A stretch of 64,000 bases of DNA from Gammaproteobacteria bacterium 42_54_T18 (GCA_002163245.1 MAAL01000054.1:62001-126000); one strand, 5' to 3'; positions 33,801-39,317 are shown, counted from the first letter of the stretch. Program-made: numbers and translations. The notes: generated by a model not told the origin, from the letters alone.

Positions 33801-36800
33801 GGCATCGGTTGGACATTAAATGCTGCTAACGATACCCAAGCGGATTTTAACGATAAAACCGCTCAAGATGCTTTAAATCTTACGGATACGGTGCGTAAAA
33901 CCCACTATCAATACGATAATTTAGGGCGAACCCAACAGGTTATTGCCCCTGAGTTCACTACGGGTACACCGGGTGCATTCATTACCTACGCTCAACTAAC
34001 AACGCAGAAAGTTGATCGTTGGGGTAATGTCATCGAGCTTGTTGAAGGTGATCGTGATGGAGTGGTTGGTCAAAACGGAATAGAAAGCTGGACAACCACG
34101 TACCAATATAACCAACAGAACAAGGCCATTTATGAGCAAAAACTCAAAGGCGAGCAGCTTAATCTTTGGCAACAAACCGGTGATGCGGTTAATGGAGAGC
34201 AAGTTATTGCTCAACAAGCTATCACCATTGATAACCATTTCTATGTGGACTTACAAGGTCGCCAACTAGGTTCTGTTGATGCGAATGAAAACAGCCAAGC
34301 AACCTTGTATAACAACCGAGGTTTGGCAGAAAAACTTGTTGCAGCGGATGGTGGTATTTCTCGGAATGGTTATGACGCGTTAGGTCAACGTCGAGAAGCG
34401 ACCAATGAAATCGGTCATAGCCATTTTTATCGTTATGATAAAGCGGGAAGAATGTCTAACCACTACACCGCAAGTGGTGGTGAAACCCGTTATGAATATG
34501 ATAACGCGGGCAACCGTGTATTAACCCGTCAACTGATCCGTGGTACGGCAAGCGCTAACGATCAACAGTGGTTGGAAACACATCAGCGTTACAATGCGCT
34601 GGGCAAAGCGGTAGAAACCATTGTTGGTGATCTGAATGGACTATCTCAAGCTGATCGTACACGAACAACCATGTATTACGATGAACGAGGTAATCAATCC
34701 GCCGCAGTATTGGTGGATGGTGGTGTAGCCAAATTTGATTATGATTACTTTGGTCGAATGCAGCACAAGCGTGATTATGGCGGTATTGATACGCAGTTTG
34801 TTTATGACCAAGCAGGACAGTTACGCCGTCAGTATCAATTACAAGAGCGTAATACCTATCGTACGGGTAGTGAAACAGCTGATTTGAATTATGGCTATAC
34901 CTCCAATGTACAAGATATTCGTTATGAGTATTTAGCCAATGGTTTGGTTGGCGTCAAAGATGATCTTGGGGTGGGATTACACACAAGTTATGTGTATGAC
35001 CAGAAGGGGCGTCAAATTCGTGAAGTGAATGTGGGAGAATCGTATCAATTAGCAACGGTTAATCTGCCTACATTAAAGTATCGAACAATATGGAACCCCA
35101 TCTCAGAAATGTTTGAATCGAAAGGGTTTCAGTTCACCGCCGAACGTTCACTAAAAGTGACAACGGAAATTACTACGGATACAAAGTATGATCGATTGGG
35201 TCGTATTCAGAGCGTGAATTCAATCAGTCACGCCGACCCTGTGACGATTTTACGAAATGGTGAATGGCTTACAACACCAGTCGAGGAGCTAACGGATTAC
35301 GGCATTAATCTTACCTACGAATACGATGCAGTAGGCAACCGTCGTCACGTATCTGATGGTGTAGCAGAGGATGAGCTTTGGTACAGCTACGATAAGAACA
35401 ATCGTCTGCTTGCGACACAAGGTGCACGAGTAATAGATGGTACCGAGAGCCGTGTCGGCTTGCACGCTACCAATGAGCGCAGTGCATTGTTGTCTTATGA
35501 CTTGGCGGGTAACCGTATAAAGTCTGAACGTGCTGGAGGTGATCTCGAAAAGTACATTTATGATGCTGATAATCGGCACGTTGCCACAACCGTAACGGAC
35601 TCTGCAAACGCGGGTAATACGTACGTCAGTCAAAAGCACTACGACAAAATGGGGCGTGCTACCTACCAGTTTAATTACAACTACCAATCAGCGGATGAAG
35701 ATAACAACAGCACAGCAGTGGGTGACCCGAAAGAGCTTATCGCATACACCTATCAAGGTGATGGTCAGTTAGCAGGTCAGATTGCGTATGGATATACAGA
35801 TGCTGGATTACCACAAGTACATACTGCCAGTGACAAAGCACTATGGAGTTATGTTTCAAATGATGGAACGATTGATACGAGCAATCTGAAGAAATCTTAT
35901 AAAGTAGATTTTAGTTACACGGGTTATGACTCCATCAAAACGCAAACGACTACCGGTTATGATAGCAACGGTACAACGGTTAGCTATACCGATAAAATTA
36001 CCAATTCCTATATAGGGTTTGATAGTTTTAAAGTGATCTCCCGTGCAGGTAGACGTCAGTCAGACTTAAGTAAATATAAGCCAGGAACCACCACCCAATA
36101 TTACGATGCTAATGGCAATGTAATCGCATTACGAGATCATCAAAAAGCGGCTAATAACCGTGACTTTTACCTGAATTCTCAAGGTGAAATCATTCGTAAG
36201 CGAAACTTGGACGGTGCGACAAAAACTCAGTATTACTACTATAGTAACGGCAAAGGTATCGCCAGTGATGGCCAGTTAGAAGATAAAGATCTGGATTATA
36301 ACTTCACACCTATTAGCGATAACTACCCATCACCAACCCCCAGTGCATACACGGTGCAATCCACAAACGAAAGTTTGGAAACGGTAGCCGCACAGATTTG
36401 GGGAGATTCATCTCTTTGGTATTTAATTGCAGATGCTAATGGATTAACAGCCTCTGGTGGTTTAACGGTTGGTCAGATACTGACTATTCCGAATAACGTC
36501 ACCAATGTGCAGAATACCAGTGAAACGTTTAAGCCGTACAATGCGTCACAGATAATTGGTGATACCACGCCAACTATGCCGATTGCACCGCCACCTAAAG
36601 AGGATGGAGGGGCTGGTTGTAGTGCAGCACAGATACTGGTCATTATTATTGTGATCATCGTGATTATTTGGACTGCGGGTGCTGCATCGAGTGCTGCTGG
36701 TGTAGGCGCTGGTGCGGGTGGAGGAACTGCTGCCGGAGGAACTGCGACGGCCTCAGCGGGTGGTGCTGTAGCTGGTGGAACGGCTACCGGTTTAACAACG

Positions 36801-38618
36801 ATGGAACTTGGTGTAGCGGTTCTTGCAGGTGAATACGGAACAGCGACCGCCATAGGTGCAGGTCTTGTTGCTGGTGCAGCAGGTAACGCAGTTGGTCAGG
36901 TTGCGGGAATGGCGTTAGGGATTCGTGATGAATTCTCATGGAATGAAGTTGCAGTAGGGGCAGCATCAACGGCTGTCGGTGGCGCTCTTTCAGGAATCAC
37001 TACGGTGGCAGGAAGTGAAGCCTTAGGATTAATGTTACAGCAGACCTTAAGTTACACCGCGAACTACGGTATCAACAAAGCAGCAGGAATGGATGTCACG
37101 TTCCGTTGGAGTGATGTTGCAGCAAGTGTTGTCGCAGCAGGAGCAACAAAAGCAATTGGTAGGATAGATACTAAGGATGTCGGTTTACAGACCTTCCAAG
37201 ACGCAGCAAGAGCGACTGCATCCGGCATGCTTGAGCGTAAACTTAACAAGTTATTTGGACATGGTGGTAAGCAGACAAACGCTGAGATAGCTATGAATGC
37301 CTTTGGTCAAGCTATCGGTGATTCCATCGTTGGTAAGACTCAGCGTAGTTACGCTATAGAGTTTAAGGAGCAAAGAGCGGCAGAGCAAAGGGTCACTATG
37401 GGTGATGCTAAGGGTGTTGGTACTGGGGTGAATGAAATGGTGGGCCCACCTTTACCCCCTGAGCTATTAGCACAACGAAACTTTGTCGGGCCTCAGGTAC
37501 TCGCTGATTTGTTGGCACAGCGTAATCGTGAATCTGCTGAACAACGACAATGGTCGCAAAACCAATCTGCTAAATTAGGTGGCTTGATTTCTGATATTGA
37601 TAATACGTTAGATTATGAGCTGGGAAGCGGAGGCGGCTTCAATGAGTTCCGTCGAGGTCAGGTTTTGGCGGATAGACAAGGCCAGTGGGATCAGGCTATG
37701 TCTGATGCTGGAAATCGCGTAGTAGGTAAGCAACAACAAGCTGAATTTGATGCTTTAGTTAATGCTGGACTTGAAGGGCCGTGGAGGCCTGGAGCTGTAC
37801 CAATACAGTTTGGTGCCTCTGATGTACCTTTCGCAGGTGATTCACCTTCTGTTTTTCAGATTGAAGGGGGTAATATATACTATGCCGATGGTGGGCGTCG
37901 TGACCTTGTAAATGGAGGAGTTCCGCTTTCTGGCCTGGAGAAATTTGGTAACTATTTAGATAGTAAGCAACTTGGCGGGGCTACCAGAACATTATTCCCT
38001 GCGCTAAATGCTCTTGCTGTAGTTGGTGGTGTGTTGGATGATGGTATGCGATTGCTGCATAATGAAAGGTTGTTGCCTTATATGGCTGCTCCTGCGACTG
38101 CACCTATAGCAATATTACCTGGGCTGTTGACTAAGATGACAGCGCCTTTGAAATCGCTACCTGGAATGAAAGGTGCCTCAAATGGAAACGTTTTAGCTCG
38201 TGAGACTGGGAATCCTATAATAGACTTAATGTTTGGTAGGAAAGTCGGTGAAGGGCTCCCGGGTTCACAGGGTGTAAAAATTGCCAACAGGCCAACCGTG
38301 TTAGAGCTAGAAAATTTGAGTGCGAAACATAATGTGGAGTTTTCAGTTACTTATAGTCTGGGTAAAGGACGAAATGGTGGTGGCGGTCAATATTATCTAC
38401 GTTCAGGTACGATAAATTCCGTAAACGTTCCTATTAAGCCTGATTCAATTTGGATTTCACATACGCATCCTGGAGGAACTGCAATTGCATCAGGTGCTGA
38501 TCAGAAAGTTCTTAAAGCTTTGCAAGCAGTTGGTTCACGTCAAAAGAGTTCACAAGTAATACCTTTAGGGAAACCACCTATTAGGTTTAATCTCGCTAAT
38601 AAGTCAATTACACAATAA
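15819..38618 (+). CDS. Giant Rhs/YD-repeat polymorphic toxin with C-terminal JAMM-type domain
   Basis: A single uninterrupted frame of 7599 residues. There is no signal peptide. The N-terminus (LHVNAVNGNLVVQRQDQVLVGHGVDTSLVRTYNS) matches large gammaproteobacterial RHS-repeat proteins. YD repeats (YxYDxxGR, YDxLGR types) recur from about residue 380 to 6800 and would form a hollow shell. They are interrupted by jelly-roll-like, FN3-like and other insertions. Near residue 6845 is a LysM (YTVQSTNESLETVAAQIWGD), then a hydrophobic segment (ILVIIIVIIVIIWTAGAA, about 6935) and Gly/Ala-rich helices. The C-terminal ~120 residues hold HTHPGGTAIASGAD (His7548, His7550, Ser7558, Asp7561), the JAMM motif HxHPx6SxxD of zinc isopeptidases. 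I infer a toxin of the Tox-JAB kind. The classical Rhs core end (PxxxxDPxGL) is absent, and no VgrG or PAAR gene is in the window, so the export route is unknown. Confidence 0.88.
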   Translation: MTAIIATEGLGLFNSSKQTLGTAGLGFGGAGDQLHVNAVNGNLVVQRQDQVLVGHGVDTSLVRTYNSQAGFNDNDGDSSRFNFQQKVVQSGDQLTRWTETGSEQTFTLASGNTYVSDDIGVDDSITKVGDQWVYQNPETQVTYEFNAEGANLGKLSRMVNGEGLALTYTHTDTSVTITDPAGQTTEITLTAGKVTAIKQTDKDGVVLSSIGYEYTDTTNPDVLTKVSVDLTPQKTGDNRYYVTQYTYEPRNGSPLLISVRQGESNNTEKTLGQNQGSVVSFVYDNGVDGLSTEPRIAQLIQGEGEKASVTEYVYGENKTDVITYQRFRVEVDANAPLGQRYIAERTSTTTHHYIERIVENGTNQRMISKVESAANDSGFRAVTVFGYTDQGDVRFVQDAEGNVTRYGYDYDSDSVVATSEGLRLWQMDGEGNAIRWYYNNDNQVISEVRYTDPDLNPSDAIFAASGDEVTRFVYDSDKRLAFSINPAGQVSGTEYTGINAVDNTRSVTQTLYSTNLLTDTSQEAINAQNAMSVVSDTIDVALLNTWANNQNGNTQYSISHLDYRGQISQTVTTYTALNLDDNSTTNNTTSTTHFVYDHQGRLVQQVAPNADSNDSTQATHYVYDGLGRLVATALVENVQDDGSADLINNDALSIEQITSLPGFNQVTTYTQDTKTGGQHTRTEFANGFIQEQVFDRAGRLVSQHEADGKFTLDDTDDIDLGTTEFIYDAQGRLRITQDAEGVLTHSVYNDRNQVVATIDGNGALTELSYDNAGQVTRVIQYANYLTISQLSRLSANNGDSVRALDVSLESVRPSFSNDDRITHNLYDDANRLIYSIDGEGYVTEIQYDGKGQITNTLKHSTPYPGFTPLNDSDITISRPSLADVSAFAQYNYATAEHFTVDTKTWIQGTHSTTDVDYSVGLESQRHLLDALGITDFAGHGYSYQTLGETDSALNNSVVSAIDLPSTRELDFSQSIEALGFYGIASDVIGFHGSTLQYLETNNNQLLLRPVNQVLVGDGSYNSWDEITYHRNQYYAANRDFSFSFKAQDLVGRSDYKHDFVGISDGNGNQWGVRFSGRYTFAATTAYGETGLHSFGTRDFGTTAQVEIEVKDNIAYMWVYDAGTSRPDISQAAQLDLSTWGDFDALHTTLEMEGTSTQQLAITEWIETGVAIDGPSEGVYYHNDFTDKESNYGFSGYTIGEVDNAAVNSSTGSYFSVTESFNVTQLDELDGANVMRVTTVDTTENVAYRELIGTKRYLLDDSTRTVVRYEFTGGVNSSTFRGFMGITDELGNRFGIKLLRNDVYSSSGVYGNDFGQITSNRSLDIGTIYVAEIEVSGGEYHIYYYPKPNNEAASDAILDHKSERILVDHGELPDTMGSRLSSYVQAYGNDNWYYNDKNFYITKMEEWGTEDQWIAEKFEDGNIITEGGLSYNQFFDLSDSTADNYLANLQDIESIKTTLTRIDVETHSQTTTESIDTIFNPNNYDGRLTLLADGTLADGRYQINSTVIYNTASGIANKTYTETVVQGSYQARTEAIQGEAIDNFFSFANTEPKPDYYLDILNTQQISAELTHRATNITSTAITDLTYKSLYNGYLILTDTTLDDGVYDVVVTTTDLNGVETKHPAFTLQQGDRYNYDHKLTFDFDNITSDAGDDATFSGVKQDSISLTYWKEDGGEGEPEVITYSAAPASGDSTVAHKGTIETQSIFEATLTSLEQGEYGYTLTYEQVTGEQSSISGNFISDPVLTVTDAYQQQAAIEAEHHYTIGGTEVSSNGRSISDYLSLPSTDGGPLAFFGVANAPAKENIETLFATIRYAGTEIVISTATTDRTQWLNNPTYENILLLTDGTPLSAGEYDVSVQAKVLGSETLVNLHGFTLQVSDQLDASSTQSQGAQLTWEGVDAEQLELRFGQSNAGTNEAANYTKVVLEQTNNNGIPTVTVYDMTENNESYATSPQGASLTGLLGQYNTLAVTELTTQAQDIQNVQNTNLLINAGLEDAITQAYSDVAIDVTQRHSLTSSYQASHGVSWDQYSRTVNLTEPNNGLTISDNKRVIADAGGIRLIHDDTTLPDTWVSVAGTVEYDNSASTATVAKQTRATYQFNSGRMDYTGFLGFEGQTTNGSTEYVGLSIRDNQAHTLTRSLNADTNLATLKANTDYTVTITLKGSYTSIELQETNNNAVSASYSDPSAVSLINSQSYMAVKGDGEQFGNSLLVTGLTESGEQVNTTTTLEYRREGETEWQQATVTQEEGVYDVQIGGKTVEGNHVDAWEYRINEQQNGATLRSVANVVAAVETTANGVSVETTETLQAQVKREQLNATQGSRINGYLNTAQMTGLDYAVTTITNADGVVVDTVTTWANLDDNYNGYINIADNTPLAEGQYQLSIALIKDGAINQTIAADYQRDNQTTVTQQLTWQVDGGIPADSVVELRIRPLGSDEEHQEISITETVVDANTQYQATFVGAPNSQWEFVVLEKSKTQGTILSARKGELTFGEKTGTSLDHYLSIQDANTVSHIVAEVKNQNGDTVSTAITQLDAIIGYTGKVYLSESETLEDGNYDIVLTTHFVAGSVPASTTTTLNDFMVGDKKNSQHVADSITNNIDPSHGDNEPKVVLEDIGSHYVIRYLDAASTQENTIINTIEIAKGLDTNTLTIEQLNDSQYAYGIEYKDAAGQLYSQMDGAFIANHLGTPTSVELAQFYGQSVAEMVHSVVTIDQVESGVTPVKSGYQANEVLKLSETIGAHKVSLTLADYNILSPDTLHWINLTGEGAHERQITLMLGGDYPWDVVTGAPPAMAVGSGWQNLSDFDMALKSESTLIVPVFNYPDAIASLNTSQQERRDFYTFESDEALSLEAYLDLNYGTRREGTTGHFENQAYSVPMESWGDFIPGDIVFPLEAYGGFSFAKTTGLTAEILTNMGLDFLYLYDETRVYTPEQIEIMETFSDQEYVSPEFSNQTGFHYVYDEIKKAELIQEHPYSDNKTLSEYKSFMAENLPAYNSLVDLYAGEYKIYSTDHFNIYDGAGNWWEHPEAWRQRLTDVGSYEIGYSVTIELKSEDVETLEALGADSIEARYFYRGEEHVTPIGSVSGLKFKIDHQYIDFGGDIEYALVALDARGKEIGRLGSVADPLTFATDSADASKITDELSVTAKKLTLENVDTGIVTNGATIDIPSSKLPNAYSHVAVEIWDVLDQVWVTQRIPDNDDFASSVLNPGGENFLQDPTITDVLMMDGWGDNVVDKNYNANLLTDAQYDQLLSDPNLSKYVDASGGLANGREYSVKVSLYGLDNLHKEDLILEVDLREVTLPKKTPSLLWENPNLPDTTEVWIRYAIDGNYSDVNQGWQSDVAFVNADGLMEAKLFGLSKNESDILPEETTGDYEFEILYVDSLTYKEISSATGVFNIDYDGTSPVTLDIEFTRSVDGREARTFYDVNGQVHAALAADGAVTQFIYNGLNQRVDTVQYEALVPEALRANGSLTDILDTVNESETLHNISMYDERGAVVATVNAEGFVTLFEYNQNNQQTATKILQRQLTETYRTKLFANPIAESSITMLLSYNSTDGGALIFDAAKFGANATDQLSQVGYTLRGEVDHTITTDGTRTDIDYDLMGQVIATQTDARNIIQDRDIQGQVKEERRIGDDGSEQRIVHAYDNNGLRTSTTVHSEGESGQTTRTTRFFYDANGRLTFSINANDELAETLYNAFGEVIGSQTYAARLNDLAVNTSQIQGGITSGVLLQYFRSLRTESDNRNHLRYDRRGLVRLQADALGHQQRFEYNAFAERTRSIRDAKGGTLDGQSIITETFYDKRGRAESTTEDAQGVRRISAISYDSFGRITDQIDGNGNHTSFSLDKIGRQTHIAQLDKEGGILTQAMTTYDALGRVLTQSDGVATTQYVYNDENRNVAIKINTGAETLTETTISNAHGETRLVEQANGDRTIYDYNDLGELIAVYNNTEALRNFTSFSESAIQGYIDAVQADEAQKADSVNAYYQSGLLKIATDVNGTEVFYEYDAGQRLIRKTVDNTVDSSGLNLVTDYQYDAQGRQVSEIQWLVAPGENEVATPSNAIITVTEYDVAGRVTSVTNKGVIPGNDPELEGKNDVITAFTYDDLGNQLTVSAGGAPAVKYDVDDNNQLTRVYVAPASSTRYEYDSLGRRVAEIVDSSYIDAETNQQLYQGLDLTTRYVYDDNNNVIKSINANGAETLFYYDEADREVYRVNGEGDVSETLYNTQGLVIAKRQYAQPIDTYHLQYGKEKVIRSVSTRDDVIAMLQLADATDQSAIMAEHPTVQYVYDDTGRLIYTLDALGQVTQNIYDRAGRVIQTRQFDIKEYGAANAATLSTQLVAESFTGNNAVNHVAALIDSSISAAHIQQTVYDTLGRAWIQVNALGQVTENQYDRAGRLLVQIQFADAVTGFDHNTTQSELEAFIKTQRIADIASQIRAYERNTQESTTNRYTWFTYDAVGRQHTQLDSLGYMNESVYDAAGRVVHNRRYSEAHTLAYLFKGDSLNPNGEVLNNLSESSFTSRLNNIITALEAFSLAELETATLASANDVLMPWANELAGTYQDWLTAVNEIAHGDTSTAYANHANYLQQTTTEYDNAGRVIAIIDAEANSKSNHPTEKETYEYDAAGNRTVLTNKNEISWTSVYDNANRLVREITPSVAQMELAGVLSSMDFATADASFDTSSLTADYGVSNGSGVRLYNNGATSETAQISLDDATSDIWEMTLSFSKEVLATQPTVFYTGTNDQNDSRGIKLELGADSTTVSYYNDDTQLITQPLTDSNGDAITLDGDVNYVMRFEVERTYNAEPSTVSLEIYELNASTRSYVASVQYESDWDASTNSSENSTANLGVTLNAATANTQSVVIYSIENVIEDVRWAQWATETRSIETVSPIVTTYAYDGLGNVVQMVEGAGTLSERVTGFIYDDVGRQRTTIHPSVSVYDETEDIGDMNGLGVDPYANEIRTEDSRAPSETTYFDSLGNEIAHIDGRDVKTFKVYDAANRLAYEVDGEGYVTGYAYDGFNNIETLTRYAAALDFDAVGMAEVPEDHRFGMTLAQLLNGLSTDATNDRELTTHYDALNRKISVVQPAVDMLINSETTLTTKTPITGTEYDDFGQVIEEWRMSVDNEGADLKISTYHRYDHAGNRIATLDSENYLTTLVYDKEGNVTERTEYAEKYTGTATDFMASWIFNYQAITQASASELRDDDTLLSDIGYDREYRYTYDVMNRRVSETQLNVFVDSVVFGPQVNNTQTSDLTRTFASSVLISETGYDALGNVVALTTTKDGTVDTKVTTQTFYDVLGRVSAIVEPEILSATQDSSEQLVITHSGKDTGDAQLEWRTPQLAGIDTEKVTFVYRKVGDEAWNELTAQVGEITTTVSVAGLSSDRYEYQVNYTRLGDTEKYGVARGEIDIITGTQTSPSNSVSWIEQNSTEVKVHVITATTAANLRLVVNGADVPVVTLASDNPNHHVFTISAGDAENGLIFARGGYQFLVQDISDNNAVLTRGQYQITQANGEEDKQVAFSFVNSTYDVNSKIKNQMWFHGKKDKWRHLNKFSVDWSSTKQLGDGELSWSITVETSNAYGNRHKATFSSSKMVNGTWPYSPTPAQSGKSVPAPGYGVGTVHFGQNGLSYSNTHDRTSSGRSARIEGVLAMTVWKEVDGVKIKVIDTRRDKINTGKTWGAEINKLELLNVNVAGEPKPEALTLRYRIPQNTEDGQLETSTGVVIDTYESLWQTIEVRKNSDNTYWANRDGIPAGQYEFELLNGDDLVNSSATHGLMVIGGGVDSQAQIAAGTGQFVAPMTAFAYDAVGNRIQQTQFSGGANRAMLAEGKLVADKVVANIDVEKDQVNRWRYDMAGNRIQQINGEHDTVFFAYDEKGSLRKEWTMTKDYNGYRQTQGQVFRYNGVGQQTHTIQLRPTLDQNYTQLEDAEKLVVTETRYNAFGELVERGLVKSDVLFDNTLEPTTLNEYFDYNDIGQLVKTNQDNGVDRFYYYNRLGQMVQQVAESGIGWTLNAANDTQADFNDKTAQDALNLTDTVRKTHYQYDNLGRTQQVIAPEFTTGTPGAFITYAQLTTQKVDRWGNVIELVEGDRDGVVGQNGIESWTTTYQYNQQNKAIYEQKLKGEQLNLWQQTGDAVNGEQVIAQQAITIDNHFYVDLQGRQLGSVDANENSQATLYNNRGLAEKLVAADGGISRNGYDALGQRREATNEIGHSHFYRYDKAGRMSNHYTASGGETRYEYDNAGNRVLTRQLIRGTASANDQQWLETHQRYNALGKAVETIVGDLNGLSQADRTRTTMYYDERGNQSAAVLVDGGVAKFDYDYFGRMQHKRDYGGIDTQFVYDQAGQLRRQYQLQERNTYRTGSETADLNYGYTSNVQDIRYEYLANGLVGVKDDLGVGLHTSYVYDQKGRQIREVNVGESYQLATVNLPTLKYRTIWNPISEMFESKGFQFTAERSLKVTTEITTDTKYDRLGRIQSVNSISHADPVTILRNGEWLTTPVEELTDYGINLTYEYDAVGNRRHVSDGVAEDELWYSYDKNNRLLATQGARVIDGTESRVGLHATNERSALLSYDLAGNRIKSERAGGDLEKYIYDADNRHVATTVTDSANAGNTYVSQKHYDKMGRATYQFNYNYQSADEDNNSTAVGDPKELIAYTYQGDGQLAGQIAYGYTDAGLPQVHTASDKALWSYVSNDGTIDTSNLKKSYKVDFSYTGYDSIKTQTTTGYDSNGTTVSYTDKITNSYIGFDSFKVISRAGRRQSDLSKYKPGTTTQYYDANGNVIALRDHQKAANNRDFYLNSQGEIIRKRNLDGATKTQYYYYSNGKGIASDGQLEDKDLDYNFTPISDNYPSPTPSAYTVQSTNESLETVAAQIWGDSSLWYLIADANGLTASGGLTVGQILTIPNNVTNVQNTSETFKPYNASQIIGDTTPTMPIAPPPKEDGGAGCSAAQILVIIIVIIVIIWTAGAASSAAGVGAGAGGGTAAGGTATASAGGAVAGGTATGLTTMELGVAVLAGEYGTATAIGAGLVAGAAGNAVGQVAGMALGIRDEFSWNEVAVGAASTAVGGALSGITTVAGSEALGLMLQQTLSYTANYGINKAAGMDVTFRWSDVAASVVAAGATKAIGRIDTKDVGLQTFQDAARATASGMLERKLNKLFGHGGKQTNAEIAMNAFGQAIGDSIVGKTQRSYAIEFKEQRAAEQRVTMGDAKGVGTGVNEMVGPPLPPELLAQRNFVGPQVLADLLAQRNRESAEQRQWSQNQSAKLGGLISDIDNTLDYELGSGGGFNEFRRGQVLADRQGQWDQAMSDAGNRVVGKQQQAEFDALVNAGLEGPWRPGAVPIQFGASDVPFAGDSPSVFQIEGGNIYYADGGRRDLVNGGVPLSGLEKFGNYLDSKQLGGATRTLFPALNALAVVGGVLDDGMRLLHNERLLPYMAAPATAPIAILPGLLTKMTAPLKSLPGMKGASNGNVLARETGNPIIDLMFGRKVGEGLPGSQGVKIANRPTVLELENLSAKHNVEFSVTYSLGKGRNGGGGQYYLRSGTINSVNVPIKPDSIWISHTHPGGTAIASGADQKVLKALQAVGSRQKSSQVIPLGKPPIRFNLANKSITQ

Positions 38619-38634
38619 GGGTTTAGAAATTTAC

Positions 38635-38829
38635 ATGGAAAAATTAGATCAATATTCATATATTTGGACGGGCGAGAAAGATAATTGGCAAATAAAAGAT
38701 CTTGGTGATAATGATTTTTTGATTTTTAATCTTTCAGAGAGTTCGGCGCTTACTATTGATGATGATGAATTATATCAAGCGTTAGTTAGTAAGATGATTG
38801 AGGAAGGAATAGAAGTTTGTAAAATTTGA
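38635..38829 (+). CDS. Candidate immunity protein for the Rhs JAMM toxin
   Basis: A small acidic 64-residue protein (IWTGEKDNWQIKDLGDNDFLIFNL, then a DDDELYQALVSKMIEEGIEV helix) starting 16 bases after the rhs stop. Polymorphic toxin genes are typically followed immediately by their immunity gene, and small acidic proteins are common in that role. Codon use is AT-rich like the toxin-encoding 3' end of rhs. I do not recognise a family; the function is inferred from position. Confidence 0.55.
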   Translation: MEKLDQYSYIWTGEKDNWQIKDLGDNDFLIFNLSESSALTIDDDELYQALVSKMIEEGIEVCKI

Positions 38830-38850
38830 ATATTCATAGAGACACTGTCA

Positions 38851-38974
38851 ATCTAACCCGCCCTAAACGAGAAAAGGCAGGCAGTATTTGGCTTAGGTGT
38901 TCATCTGCAACCCTGCTGGTTCTTTAAAGGCGCTACACAGGGCCTGTGAGGGTGTTGCAGGGTGAGCGTTAAGT
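38851..38974. repeat. Structured imperfect palindrome, attC-like ends
   Basis: A 124-bp stretch bounded by ATCTAAC and GTTAAGT, which fit the integron attC outer consensus RYYYAAC and GTTRRRY. Inside are paired CTGCAAC (38905-38911) and GTTGCAG (38953-38959) arms with CCT/AGG extension and one offset base, and an inner CACAGGG/CCTGTG hairpin. No integron integrase is in the window and no second copy was found, so this may be only a folded intergenic element. Confidence 0.3.
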
Positions 38975-39002
38975 GCTGCAACCTATCCGAAAGCATGCAT
39001 TT

Positions 39003-39040
39003 AAGGCCCTTGTGGTTACTTCATTACAGGGGCTTTTTAC
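39003..39040 (+). terminator. Rho-independent terminator after rhs/immunity
   Basis: The stem AAGGCCCTTGT pairs with ACAGGGGCTTT over about eleven positions, two of them G-U, around a 12-base loop. It runs straight into a TTTTT tract at 39034-39038. It would end transcription of the rhs-immunity unit. Confidence 0.6.
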
Positions 39041-39129
39041 TCTTCACAAAATAGATTAAATTGGTCATTACAATAAGCTGTATAAGCCGTGGATTAAGAA
39101 GGCTTCGGAAGAATTATAAAGGATAAAAG

Positions 39130-39288
39130 ATGCAAGGAATGCATGTAACATTCTTCAAAGAGAATGGGGAAAGTTGTACAGGGATTGTCATCTATTTCGA
39201 CCCGGTTGAACGCCAAGTGGTTGTTCAGGATGAGAAGGGCGGAGAGTGGGTTGGTAAGCCTGAACAGGTGTTTGAACGTAAGAGTTAA
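39130..39288 (+). CDS. 52-residue small protein, unknown
   Basis: ATG at 39130, with a GGATAAAAG purine stretch before it, gives a 52-residue product (MQGMHVTFFKENGESCTGIV, later GGEWVGKPEQVFERKS). The pattern of short strands with VVVQDEKG and a final VGKPEQVFE resembles small SH3-like barrel proteins that begin with a hydroxylase-type V.F..G....G.V core, but I cannot name a family. It lies 29 bases upstream of the GNAT gene and may be cotranscribed with it. Confidence 0.45.
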   Translation: MQGMHVTFFKENGESCTGIVIYFDPVERQVVVQDEKGGEWVGKPEQVFERKS

Positions 39289-39317
39289 GGGAATAACACA
39301 AGAATAAGGAGTAATTC

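Noticed and set aside
35289-35687. 132-residue minus-strand frame inside rhs
   Set aside because: Shadow of the plus-strand Rhs frame; no start signal and composition follows the codon pattern of the opposite strand. The many other antisense frames in 16-38 kb were dropped for the same reason.
38830-39129. Full integron cassette array
   Set aside because: Only one attC-like structure is found, no integrase of the IntI type, and no repeats elsewhere in the 39-44 kb cargo.
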